A DNA stretch of 64,000 nucleotides, taken from the NCBI GenBank assembly GCA_030374765.1, contig JARGXX010000120.1, positions 1-64,000 on the forward strand. The letters run 5' to 3'. Below the pieces are notes generated by a model that was not told the origin of the DNA, searched no databases, and was given only the letters and a program-made list of their open reading frames with translations. Position numbers and translations under genes: made by a program. Source of the stretch: Agarophyton chilense (lineage: Eukaryota > Rhodophyta > Florideophyceae > Gracilariales > Gracilariaceae). Positions 9,440-20,566 of this stretch are shown here, piece after piece (position 1 is the stretch's first letter; each line of letters starts with the position of its first letter).

Positions 9440-12400
9440 TTATCCGAACTGCTTCTCAGAGCTCTTCGTCTCAGATAATTCATCGAAGTCGATATTCAGT
9501 CTTCCAGTAAACAGTGTTAGCTGTAGAGCATCAGTCAGACAGCTATCTTTCTTCGTTAGAGGATCGGCTAAGTTAACAGATCCAGGTATCCATGAGATTG
9601 ATTCCACACTGCCAGTCTCGAACTCAAAGCGGATGCTGCTAACGTCTCCCCTGATTGACTTGTCTATGGAATTTTTCTGCGTAGACATCGAAGTAAACAA
9701 GTCTTTGGAGTCGACAAGGATTCGTAGCTTAATTTCCATGTCCAGTAGTTCTCGATAGGCGTTCCTGGCATTCTTCCCTTCATCTATTCCTTCCCCTGCC
9801 GCGAGTATCTCAGCAGCTGGCACGCTTTTCACCGGGCGTTTTGCCTTGTGCGACATCCATGAGACGACATGATAGATGGCATTCTTAGTCATCTTGCCGA
9901 TCAATAGCCCTGTGATTATTCCCAGTTGTCCAACATCGTCTATGCGAGATGCATCAGAAAAGACGAGGATACTGAGCTCGTAGTTAGCCTTGTCAGTTGG
10001 CCGTGGGTATGCAATGACGGTGCCTAGCTTCTTAAGCTTTCTGACCGTATTGATCTGTTCGATCATGTGACTCACACATATGTCTGGTGCCTTCTGTTGG
10101 AGGTAGCTACTGTAGAACGAGCAAAGTGGTGAAGCAGCTGTTCCAATCCAGCTTAAAGAGCTGTTGATCGACGCGAAGGCAGCCTTTTCGATTTTGTTTA
10201 GGCTTTCAGCATACTCTTTCCTTCTGGAGCGTGATATCGGATACTCCATGACAGCTTCCAGTTTATCTTCTGCGTTGGTCTCTATGGTGAAGTCACTGTT
10301 CTGTATCGTATTTATGCCAAAGAACCTGAGCTTTCCAGGACCATTGTTGACTACTCCAAACTTGAACTTATGGTTGAAGGCATCTATGAACTTCTTTGCC
10401 CGGTCTCCTTCACCTGCCACCTTGAGGTCATCTACGATCTTGGCCACTATCAGCACTATCCTTCCATTCTCTTTCTTATAGAAGAGCTGCGGGATGTACG
10501 CAGACTGCGATAGACCGATTTGGCGCATGACTGTGTCTGACGCGTTCTGCCACTTCGCGTTCGCATTGACTAGTCCGTAGGCAGCAGCCAATAGTAACCA
10601 GACATGAGTAGACCTCATTCTACTTTCTTTGGGCGGCCGAACGTAGACGTCTCTCTGTGCCTCTCCCGTCTGAAGAAAAGCAGCAGTTACATCGGCCTTG
10701 TGTAGCGTCCATCCGTGAAGCGACGCTATCGATTCCAGTATGCGCAGGCCGGTGGGCGGACACGTTGCACAGTCCTTGCTGAGCTCGTCCTTCATGTTGT
10801 CTTCATTCCCGTGCGGTGCGATGCGAGCTTTGAGTTTCAGTGACCCATCATCGTTGTGTTTGATCTTATAGAGGGTATGGCTGCTTATTATATTAGCACG
10901 GGGCGGCACAAGCCGGCAAAACACTGGCTTGGCAGTTTTGAGAAAGCTGTCCTCTTCCTTTTTGTATGCATTGTACATTGGATATTGATCAAATCCTTGT
11001 GCCTGATGCTGAAGGAATGGCTTGTTTCCAAAGTGATCGAGCATCGATTTGAGTACGGCATCTTCTTGGCTAACCACTGCCAGTGGCTTAGCGATTTGGC
11101 TGGAGTTGGCAGGCAGGCTGTCCGTGTAGTTCCAGACTTCTTTAGTCATGTCAAGCACTTCAGTCCCACCATCGTCGTAGTGTAGATTTACATGCCCATC
11201 ATCAGCTGCCGAGTGCACAGTCCCTGAGTAAAAAGTGTCATCTAGAGGCCAGAAGACTTCTACCCTGTCGCCAATATTGGCGTTGTTCCCACAGTCGTCG
11301 CCATCAAAATTGGCGTCGAGGACATCAGACTCTTCATTTTCTTGTGTGTGTTCATGCACATCACTGATTGTCTTCAGTTCATCAATGTCGTTTGCTTTGC
11401 TGATGGCATCAAGGCCATCTTGAACGAGCTTTGAGAAGCTGGTGTCCGGGAGTGACAGTCTAGTGTCTTCAAAGGCAGCTGTAATCTCGCTGCCACCTTT
11501 GCCTGGTACAGTGACCGAGCGACCAAGTTTGTTGACAGATGTCACTGTCTTCGGCGTGGACCAATGACCTCTCTTCTCTGTGTCCTTTTTGAGAAACACC
11601 TCTACCGTATCACCGGTTGAGAAGGGTGCTTCCTTGATCGATTTGGAGTTGATAATGCGAGCTAACTTCCTGCGAGCAATGAACTGGTCTCTGGCTTCAA
11701 TGATTTCTGCAGGAACGGTGGTATCGGTAGGTTTGTTTGCGACTGGTTTCGTGAAGCCCTTTGCTAACTCGAATGCCGATAGTTGGTCGTTGCCATACAG
11801 GTCATTAGATATGGTCACTGCTTTGTATGCTGCGAGGACAGGGTCAAAGGAGTCTCCAGCTTCAGATTTGAGTCGAAGATACACGCTCCTTATGATCATG
11901 TGCTTGGACTCGATCGCGTTTTTAGCATGACGGCGTGGTGCAACGGAGTGCAGGGGTATTGCGATCGAGTCACAATAATCTTTGAATGCTCCGACCATGA
12001 AGGCCTTGTCTCCTCGAATAGCATCTGGGTACCAGAAGGCAGACACCCAGCTGGCTTCAAATCCAATGACAGCTTCGCGAAAAGCCGTAGATGACACAAC
12101 ATAGGCCGCCGAATACCTCGACACCAAGTCCATACAGTGCATCAAGCACAGTTGATCCAAGAACAGATGATCAACACAGACTACATCATTAAATGACTGG
12201 GATAGTGTGCTTATGGAGACTTTGCGTGTAGGCGGAGGTACTGCAGTTGATCGGCAGGCCGTGCAACTTGCCACGATTTCAGCAACATACCTTGCAACAG
12301 CATGGTTCCACAGACCGTTGCGCTGTAGCAAGAGCTTGAAGTCGCTGAAGCATGCATGTCCGCAGACATGCTTATGGACCTTGTCCACAATAGCCTTCAC

Positions 12401-13885
12401 ATCGGACCAAGGTGACTTCTCAAGTGTCACTGCCGATAGACAATACAACGTCGAGCCGAGGTACTTCGTTGACGAGGTGAACCTGTCAACAGGTATGTAA
12501 CTAAGGAACCCAACATCTATGATGGAGATGGAATCGGGCTCGCCGGCGGAGTCGAAGCATAGTGCATTACGTCCGAGATGCACAATGTTAGCTTTGCGGG
12601 TGACATTGCGCCCGATCACCCATTGCGAGGAGCCTTCAAGGACTAGGTGGGTGATTTTGATGATCGTGCCATTGTCGGAGGTGGCCTTAAGTACAACTGA
12701 GCCAAGAATTCCTCTTTGAGGACTTGCGTGTTGGCCAGTGCCATACTGCCATCGAGTGTGTCCATCCAATGAGTCGGGAATCTTGTCCAGAGCTCCATCA
12801 ACAGTAACACCAATTTCTTGAGACAAGAGTCGTAACTCGACTTGGCCAATCGCCGAGTAAGGCGCACCGTCGTCTACGAGAAGACCAAGCTTGTCGGGAA
12901 CAGAGCCGACATTAACGTTCGCTGTAGAGCAGACAAGGGTAGCCGAGTTGAAAGAAACCGTCTTGTAGCCATCAGTTGTGACCTTTGTGCCACTGCTAGA
13001 ACCATAACGACCAGGTTTCGATGAAACGGGTGCATCAAAGCTGCGAACATGGGGTGGTAGAGACCCGTCAGGGTTGTGGTTTCTCTTCCAGTGGCCGTAC
13101 TTGCCGCACGTGTCGCAAGGATAGTTCATCGTTGGCAACATACCCCTCGAGCGACCACGGTCATGACGGTTGGAGTTGCGAGGCGGAATCTGGGCAGCAC
13201 TCGCCGAGAGAGGTTGAGATTTTGGCGAACCTGTGGCAGCATTGTGAACATCGTCACACTGCCGGAGCACTGAGGCTATTTTCTCGTACTTCACTGTGTT
13301 CAGGTAGTCCGTTGTCGTGGCTTCCGATGTCAACGTACTGTCCGTTGAAGCCGCCGCCAACACGGAGACACGCTGTCCGTTCTCAACCGCCGAGTTTGCC
13401 AACAGCATGAACGCGGTGAGAGCTTCAGGAAGCTTGGCAGTTCCTGATTGAGCATTAAACTTTGATGCCTGAGCGTCGAATCTGAGTTCGAAATTCTTGA
13501 AGGATTCATTCGTGGCACGCTTAACTTGAAGCAGACCAATAAAGTTAGCATAGACTTCACTGACAACCGAGAGGGAATCTCGCTTGTATATAGCCTTAAC
13601 TATCGATTCTGCACCCGTATCCGAGGCCACGTCGGTATCTGGGATTGCAGAGCACAAGTCTCTCGCTTTACCGTACAGTTGAGACTTTAACATAATCCCG
13701 CGCAAGGCTACCGGGATCTTATTGGAGTTGGAGTCTGGTAGCGTATTGTGAAACGCAGTCCAGAGCGAGACTGATTTAGCATAGTCTTCTTGGTTTCCTT
13801 TGCCATCCGTCCAGGGAACGTTCTTGATATCTCATGAGAACCTTGGACGGTTAGGAGTAGTTGAAGAACCAGGTGCTGGGCCCAT
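9440..13885 (-). pseudogene. Copia Gag-Pol polyprotein with nonsense codon at position 18
   Basis: Reading from the ATG at 13885, codon 18 (TGG for Trp in the other copy) is TGA at 13832-13834. The frame then stays open for about 1,460 codons. Domains, numbered from that ATG: Gag with a zinc knuckle near 257; protease with DDGA near 338; integrase HHCC region near 505-545 and D572, D626, E659; an SH3-like integrase tail; a Tudor-like module near 870-920; reverse transcriptase with IVDD near 1150; RNase H with SDAS near 1311. Downstream starts are TTG, not ATG, so the polyprotein is probably not made unless the stop is bypassed. The 3' part is intact here, unlike in copy 2. Confidence 0.93.
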
Positions 13886-13888
13886 TAC
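13872..13888 (-). other. Primer binding site matching initiator tRNA-Met anticodon arm (copia copy 1)
   Basis: Directly after the 5' LTR on the minus strand, the sequence GTAATGGGCCCAGCACC is complementary to the anticodon arm of eukaryotic initiator tRNA-Met, except for one loop base of the animal tRNA. This is the same half-tRNA arrangement known from Drosophila copia. The ATG of Gag-Pol lies inside the site. Confidence 0.75.
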
Positions 13889-14109
13889 TAAGTATTGAGC
13901 AGTATTCGGGTACTAAGACAATTCTAGGTCGAGCTAGTCGAGAAGTGTAGCAGAGGTACACGGTAGTCGGGTGACTTCCAGTAGCATCGTGCTGTGTTTA
14001 GATAAATGTTCTTAACTACTGCTATGTAATACATGTAGACACACTTTAGCGGTTGCCATGTAATATCTTTTCTCTCGTGCATATTACATGTAGTTCCATG
14101 TCATTCATA
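13889..14109 (-). repeat. 5' LTR of copia copy 1
   Basis: 221 bp; on the minus strand it starts TATGAATGAC and ends CAATACTTA. Bounded outside by the ACATG target duplication. Confidence 0.95.
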
Positions 14110-15674
14110 ACATGTGGTGACAAACCATATTGTATGAATACCACAGATACCTAAACCGAAGCATTAAGCGCCCTCTGTTTGTTCCCAGTGTCGGTCATGT
14201 CTTGAAAGTGCCTAAAAGTAAGAAGAACATGCAGAAGAGAGTCAAAAGTAAATGCCGGCTTGCTTTATTCACTGCGTGGAGCATTCCGATCGCTGTAATT
14301 TTAGTAGTAACTTCAAGCGCCATATACAGCAATACACAAATGGCAATACTTGCACATGCACTTTTCAATCCAGCTCAGGAAAACACCGAAATAGGGCCAC
14401 TCAAATATTGTCCAGGTCCGTCCGTTCTCGCACGTTGAGAACGAGCTGTATGACTCGCGCTTAAAAAGCGTTCGTTGAAGAAGATTGAAACAAGTCTCTC
14501 CTGTTGCAATGCAAAATGGAGTGTGTTGCAACACGCAAATGCCTTTGCCCTTGTGCGGGCTCGACAAATGTACAGCATTGCGAAGAGTGCCTTGAACGTT
14601 CGAAGACGCCTGAAACAGCCCTGTCTAGTATTCGTTAGGCTCTTGACGACGGTTTACGAATAGTGGGCTAGCTGACAGCTTTGCAACTGGCCCGAACGAC
14701 TACCGAGTTAGGCTAGAAGCTAGAGTACTAATAAAAATCCTGACTCGCCTTGGCCTCCATCTCGGACGGCAAGCGACGACCCAGAAGATTCCCAAACTCT
14801 AAAATCACCTTCCCTGAACAACCCGCGCAGTTGGCCGCATTTGCACCACGTCCTTCCTTCCTTCTTACACGGCCTGTACTCTATTACATTAAATCTTCTG
14901 TGTGTGTGAGGAGGATAACTTATCTGACTCATACCATATCAGATCCTGTATCCAACTTTTTTTCGTTTGAAACACCTAGAACAATAGCTGTCCCCAACAC
15001 ACGCTTGTCTACAAGCTGCCGTCAACTCATTGCCAGAAACAGAAACGTGTTGCTGTAAGATGTACGCTCAGGGTGGGACATCCATTCTCACAGCCTACAG
15101 TCAGGAGAACATTTCTTGATAACCACAACAATCATTTTTCTTGCTACAGAAATACAGAACTACAAAAGTGATTGCAGCTTTTTCGGGAGTCACTTGTGAG
15201 GAATAGTACATACAGCCTAAACGCCAGCATCCCTCCAGGTAATGTTTACAAGAAAGGGAGGGTTACAAAAGAACCAACGAGACAATCTAGCTCATGGAGA
15301 GCATCTAACTAACTAATGTAGCAAGACGTTTCGCACCATGGCGAAAAGCATACCGGAACTGCTCCGCGCACTTCGAAATCGCAGTTTTAGCCCAGCGTAG
15401 TCCAAATAGCTTTGCACAGCACGCAACTGCGTCCTCATTTGCACAAGCCAAAGGGGCCTGCTTCTCCATTATTCAACCATTCGTCCCACAAAACCAACTG
15501 TTCTGATTGAAGGTACACACCCAAACTAATCCACAGTGACATGAGGTTTGCCAGCAACGTCAACCCTAAATACCTTCTTCTGTTCCAAATAAGGAATGCA
15601 TCCCAACCCGGCTTCTGAAGGCGTGTATGGCGCTAGAGACGAATGAGGATAACGTCATAGCCCCCGACGATGCA

Positions 15675-15680
15675 TATAAA
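15675..15680 (+). promoter_or_regulatory. TATA box of array gene 3
   Basis: TATAAA in the conserved position 113 bp before the start codon. Confidence 0.55.
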
Positions 15681-15787
15681 CTCACATAGACGATTCCATC
15701 ACAGCCATCTCTCCACAATATTCTCACCTGACTGCGCAGCACTGCTACTTACTTTCACTACTACTCTACTAACTTTTGCCCTAACAA

Positions 15788-18715
15788 ATGTCTCCCCTCC
15801 GCTTATTCACTGTCACTGCCTCTCTTTCCGCTCTTCTCGTTATCGTTCTTTCCGCTCATGTATCTCTGGAAGAATCAGACACTTTTATACAAAATCCGAA
15901 TAGGGTCGCCACCTTCATGAAGTCTGCGCCTCATGCTTCTTTGTTTGGTAAAGCTGCTGTCACTCCTGCACCGGCAGCTGCTTTCAAACCGGGTATTCAC
16001 CCTCGCATTCTTTTTGACGACCACGGATGGCTCCAGCTTTTGGAGCGTTATTCCAACGCCGGTACATTCGACCTGCCCACTTCCTGGTCGTTTTTCAACC
16101 GTCGAGCATCTCGCCACCTCGCCGACTCGAATCCCGTTATAAACACACTGGCTCACATGGAACGCAACGGCGAAACTACACTCTACACAGGAGATGAGGA
16201 TCTTTCCTCTTCTTCGCAGCAAGAGCTCGATGCATTGCACCCGCTTGCAAACCATATCATGAACATGTCCGAGGGTTATCATCAGAGCTTCTTCATTTGC
16301 GCGGTGTGGGCCAGCGTGAACGAGAACGTTGTTCAGGAACGGGGTGAAAGAGAGTCATTCATGACCACCACAGTTGACGACTGCGTGAAGGCGTCTGTTG
16401 CATGGGCAAAAGTGCTCCTCGCCCATCGCGCTGTCAACTGCGCCGGGAAGTGCCCAAATGGAGACGGAGCCCAACGAGCTTTTCTGTGGGACGAAGATCG
16501 GTGGTTCGAAGTGTCCAATGACTGGTTTTCCGCCGGGTCCTCATTGGCACTCACCCTCGATGTTTTGTACGATCGGTTCTCCAGCGACGAACAACGAATT
16601 GTGCTCAGCGCCCTAGCGCTGCTCATGTACAAACAGACGTCGTGGGGAACTGCTCTCCAAAGCTCCCGAAAATCTCCCAACGCCGCCCAGCACCCTCACC
16701 GCATCTTCAGCAACTGGGCCTTGTATCATGGCCACCTCTACATTACAAACCTGGTCCTTGAGGGCGAGACCAACTTCGACGCATATGCGAGCTCCGTGAT
16801 GTCGTCGAGTGGCGACACAGGCTTCAACAGCGGACTCAACCACCGCTTTACCGCCCTCATCGAAGCATACATGACCCACGCTGTGTATCCCGATGGGGCG
16901 ACGTTCGAGGACGCCTACACGTACTTCATCGCGCTTCGCGAAGGATCGCTGGCGCTCGTGGCCGCTGAACGCCGAGGGCTTCGCGTCATGGACACCGATC
17001 GCTTTCGCGGCCTCATCCACAACGTGGCCCAAATGATGGAGCCGTGGCAGTGCGCCCGCATTGTTGGTCACTCGTCGGGCGGCGGCATGTCGTATCCCGC
17101 GTGGGCCGCCCTGTTCAAGTACGCGTATCCTGACGGCGCACTCCCGCAAATGGTGTGGAAGCAAAGGATGGGGAAGCACTTCAAAAACAACAGCCCTTGT
17201 CGCATTCAATGGGGGCAGGTTCTCTTACACGTCACTGTTCTTGGCTTGGAGCACGGAACATCGACGTACGCTGAGTCCCCACAAGGATTGGAGAAGGAGT
17301 TTTTGCAACACTTCCCGCTCTCATACTTCAGCCCCCGTCGGGGACTGCTGATCGCCAGAGGCAGTGAAGCCGAGAACGCCATATACGTGCACTTTGATGC
17401 GCGTCCCGATGCGATATTCCCAGGGCACGACAACGCGGACCGAGGTATATTCACGCTTACCGCTTTCAAAACGGCATGGATTGACGATCACGTGTGGAAC
17501 AAGAACATCGATTCCAGAAAGCACTCGCTCATGCACATCGACGGGCTCGCTCAAGATGCGAAGGCGCCCTCCGTAGCCATGGTTGCAGTCGAAGACAATG
17601 GGCGAGAGGTCGTTGCGACGGCCAACTTGACTTACGCATACAACGTGCAGTGGGCAAGAAACTGGCCGTTTGACAAAGCCCCAATGACGGCTGTAACCGT
17701 CACGCAAGAGGACGGCTCATCGAGGCTAGTCGGAAAGCGCTTCGATATGGCGGAGTATGGACACCCACACGATTTTGGATGGCCCGCCGACGACGACGGA
17801 GCAGATCTGGGATTCACTCGAGATCAATTCAACATGCACGGGGACCCCGATGTTGGATTCAGAGGCATGTGGGTCTGGAAGAGCAACTATCGCGAAGTTT
17901 CCTTGGACTGGATGGTGCGCTCCGTGGTGTTGAACCGAGGAGTTGCAGGACCTGGATTCTTCATGGTTGTTGACTCCACCCGGGTGTCCGGGGGCGCTTC
18001 GAATCACAAGTTTGAATCGTATCTGATGTTGGGTGATCTGGTGCAAGTAGACGCGGATTCATCGAGCTGCGAGGGTAACACGTGCCGCATTGTTCTGAGC
18101 GATGAAGGAATTGCCCAGGTCGACATTCACGTGATATCGACAGGACACTCAATATCATACCGCACGGAAGAGTTCACGAGCGACAAGCGGCATGAAAGGC
18201 TTATCATCCGAAGCGACAACGGGCAAGAGGAGCTCTTCTGGATCGCGTTCCACCCACATATCGGAGAGCCGGAACGATTCTCGATGGATCAGGACCCAAA
18301 CGGAACTTCAGTGACAGTGATCTACGACGATGAAGAGTTCCTTTACAGCATTGATTCCGAAACACACGCAGTTGTACAGGGTGACGCGGCTGCAAAAAGC
18401 CCGCTTTCCTCTCCCAGTTCATCCCCAGAACCATCTCCGTCATACAGTGCCTCACCCAGCATTTCCGTATCAACAACGCCGTCTTTGTCTGCTTCGCCGA
18501 GCCCGCAGCCCCCGGCTTCTCAAAGTGCATCTCCACCTCTGTCTTCCTCGATGTTGCCGCTTGTGGCCCATGCCTCAAGCTCTCCATCTCCAAGCCCGTC
18601 AACTTCTCACGCTCCGACACCAAAGCGCTGGAGACCAAAGTGGTGGCAGAGGCGTAGGTGGTGGAGGCGCAACTGGTGGAGACGTAATAATTCCTCCAAA
18701 ATGTATATTTACTGA
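15788..18715 (+). CDS. Secreted heparinase II/III-superfamily protein (array copy 3)
   Basis: Third copy, 975 codons. Its protein is identical to copy 1 (Ser296, Met434). The signal peptide, toroid motifs, beta-domain His motif, Ser/Pro linker and Arg/Trp tail are all intact. Its upstream spacer lies directly downstream of the copia 5' LTR. Transcription from the LTR runs the other way, so the gene's own promoter appears undisturbed. Confidence 0.85.
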   Translation: MSPLRLFTVTASLSALLVIVLSAHVSLEESDTFIQNPNRVATFMKSAPHASLFGKAAVTPAPAAAFKPGIHPRILFDDHGWLQLLERYSNAGTFDLPTSWSFFNRRASRHLADSNPVINTLAHMERNGETTLYTGDEDLSSSSQQELDALHPLANHIMNMSEGYHQSFFICAVWASVNENVVQERGERESFMTTTVDDCVKASVAWAKVLLAHRAVNCAGKCPNGDGAQRAFLWDEDRWFEVSNDWFSAGSSLALTLDVLYDRFSSDEQRIVLSALALLMYKQTSWGTALQSSRKSPNAAQHPHRIFSNWALYHGHLYITNLVLEGETNFDAYASSVMSSSGDTGFNSGLNHRFTALIEAYMTHAVYPDGATFEDAYTYFIALREGSLALVAAERRGLRVMDTDRFRGLIHNVAQMMEPWQCARIVGHSSGGGMSYPAWAALFKYAYPDGALPQMVWKQRMGKHFKNNSPCRIQWGQVLLHVTVLGLEHGTSTYAESPQGLEKEFLQHFPLSYFSPRRGLLIARGSEAENAIYVHFDARPDAIFPGHDNADRGIFTLTAFKTAWIDDHVWNKNIDSRKHSLMHIDGLAQDAKAPSVAMVAVEDNGREVVATANLTYAYNVQWARNWPFDKAPMTAVTVTQEDGSSRLVGKRFDMAEYGHPHDFGWPADDDGADLGFTRDQFNMHGDPDVGFRGMWVWKSNYREVSLDWMVRSVVLNRGVAGPGFFMVVDSTRVSGGASNHKFESYLMLGDLVQVDADSSSCEGNTCRIVLSDEGIAQVDIHVISTGHSISYRTEEFTSDKRHERLIIRSDNGQEELFWIAFHPHIGEPERFSMDQDPNGTSVTVIYDDEEFLYSIDSETHAVVQGDAAAKSPLSSPSSSPEPSPSYSASPSISVSTTPSLSASPSPQPPASQSASPPLSSSMLPLVAHASSSPSPSPSTSHAPTPKRWRPKWWQRRRWWRRNWWRRNNSSKMYIY

Positions 18716-18775
18716 TTTGTATAGCTAGCTTTGGTGGATGATGTGGAATCAAACTAACTCCCACCTAACTCTGTA

Positions 18776-18781
18776 AATAAA
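18776..18781 (+). terminator. Polyadenylation signal of array gene 3
   Basis: AATAAA about 60 nt past the stop codon. Confidence 0.6.
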
Positions 18782-20453
18782 GTCCACCCACATAACAACT
18801 AGCTGCACGCCGCATAGCAATCGCATATAGATACCTCAAAATAGTGATTGGAAAAACTTCAAGGAAGGCATGACGTGTTGGTGACTGCACATGTGGTGAC
18901 AAACCATATTGTATGAATACCACAGCTACCTAAACCGAAGCATTAAGCGCCCTCTGTTTGTTCCCAGTGTCGGTCATGTCTTGAAAGTGCCTAAAAGTAA
19001 GAAGAACATGCAGAAGAGAGTCAAAAGTAAATGCCGGCTTGCTTTATTCACTGCGTGGAGCATTCCGATCGCTGTAATTTTAGTAGTAACTTCAAGCGCC
19101 ATATACAGCAATACACAAATGGCAATACTTGCACATGCACTTTTCAATCCAGCTCAGGAAAACACCGAAATAGGGCCACTCAAATATTGTCCAGGTCCGT
19201 CCGTTCTCGCACGTTGAGAACGAGCTGTATGACTCGCGCTTAAAAAGCGTTCGTTGAAGAAGATTGAAACAAGTCTCTCCTGTTGCAATGCAAAATGGCG
19301 TGTGTTGCAACACGCAAATGCCTTTGCCCTTGTGCGGGCTCGACAAATGTACAGCATTGCGAAGAGTGCCTTGAACGTTCGAAGACGCCTGAAACAGCCC
19401 TGTCTAGTATTCGTTAGGCTCTTGACGACGGTTTACGAATAGTGGGCTAGCTGACAGCTTTGCAACTGGCCCGAACGACTACCGAGTTAGGCTAGAAGCT
19501 AGAGTACTAATAAAAATCCTGACTCGCCTTGGCCTCCATCTCGGACGGCAAGCGACGACCCAGAAGATTCCCAAACTCTAAAATCACCTTCCCTGAACAA
19601 CCCGCGCAGTTGGCCGCATTTGCACCACGTCCTTCCTTCCTTCTTACACGGCCTGTACTCTATTACATTAAATCTTCTGTGTGTGTGAGGAGGATAACTT
19701 ATCTGACTCATACCATATCAGATCCTGTATCCAACTTTTTTTCGTTTGAAACACCTAGAACAATAGCTGTCCCCAACACACGCTTGTCTACAAGCTGCCG
19801 TCAACTCATTGCCAGAAACAGAAACGTGTTGCTGTAAGATGTACGCTCAGGGTGGGACATCCATTCTCACAGCCTACAGTCAGGAGAACATTTCTTGATA
19901 ACCACAACAATCATTTTTCTTGCTACAGAAATACAGAACTACAAAAGTGATTGCAGCTTTTTCGGGAGTCACTTGTGAGGAATAGTACATACAGCCTAAA
20001 CGCCAGCATCCCTCCAGGTAATGTTTACAAGAAAGGGAGGGTTACAAAAGAACCAACGAGACAATCTAGCTCATGGAGAGCATCTAACTAACTAATGTAG
20101 CAAGACGTTTCGCACCATGGCGAAAAGCATACCGGAACTGCTCCGCGCACTTCGAAATCGCAGTTTTAGCCCAGCGTAGTCCAAATAGCTTTGCACAGCA
20201 CGCAACTGCGTCCTCATTTGCACAAGCCAAAGGGGCCTGCTTCTCCATTATTCAACCATTCGTCCCACAAAACCAACTGTTCTGATTGAAGGTACACACC
20301 CAAACTAATCCACAGTGACATGAGGTTTGCCAGCAACGTCAACCCTAAATACCTTCTTCTGTTCCAAATAAGGAATGCATCCCAACCCGGCTTCTGAAGG
20401 CGTGTATGGCGCTAGAGACGAATGAGGATAACGTCATAGCCCCCGACGATGCA

Positions 20454-20459
20454 TATAAA
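20454..20459 (+). promoter_or_regulatory. TATA box of array gene 4
   Basis: TATAAA in the conserved position. Confidence 0.55.
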
Positions 20460-20566
20460 CTCACATAGACGATTCCATCACAGCCATCTCTCCACAATAT
20501 TCTCACCTGACTGCGCAGCACTGCTACTTACTTTCACTACTACTCTACTAACTTTTGCCCTAACAA

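Larger units (their letters stand above)
9204..14109 (-). mobile_element. Ty1/copia retrotransposon, copy 1 (near-complete)
   Basis: A 4,906-bp element flanked by the perfect target duplication ACATG (9199-9203 and 14110-14114). The unoccupied site is seen at the 1/2 and 3/4 unit junctions. LTRs are 221 bp, with unusual TA...TA ends instead of TG...CA. The order on the minus strand is LTR, primer site, gag-PR-IN-RT-RNaseH in one frame, polypurine tract (9425-9437), LTR. It is about 98% identical by eye to the element at 44271-49177. The two LTRs differ at about three positions, so the insertion is recent. The element's single frame carries one early nonsense codon. Confidence 0.97.
4437..14126 (+). 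repeat. Tandem array unit 2, interrupted by a copia element
   Basis: The unit is 4437-9203 plus 14115-14126 (4,779 bp in total), split by a 4,906-bp retrotransposon and its 5-bp target duplication. The spacer between genes 1 and 2 (4247-6097) shows no confident gene besides a small ORF near 4539. Unit-specific changes include a G for A near 5523 and codon changes in the gene at residues 296 and 434. Confidence 0.95.
14127..18905 (+). repeat. Tandem array unit 3
   Basis: Complete 4,779-bp unit. The spacer upstream of the gene (14127-15787) holds the small 69-codon ORF and the TATA box, and nothing else I can support. Private single-base changes occur near 14146 and 14519. At the two linked sites in the gene that separate the units, this copy matches unit 1. 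Confidence 0.95.
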
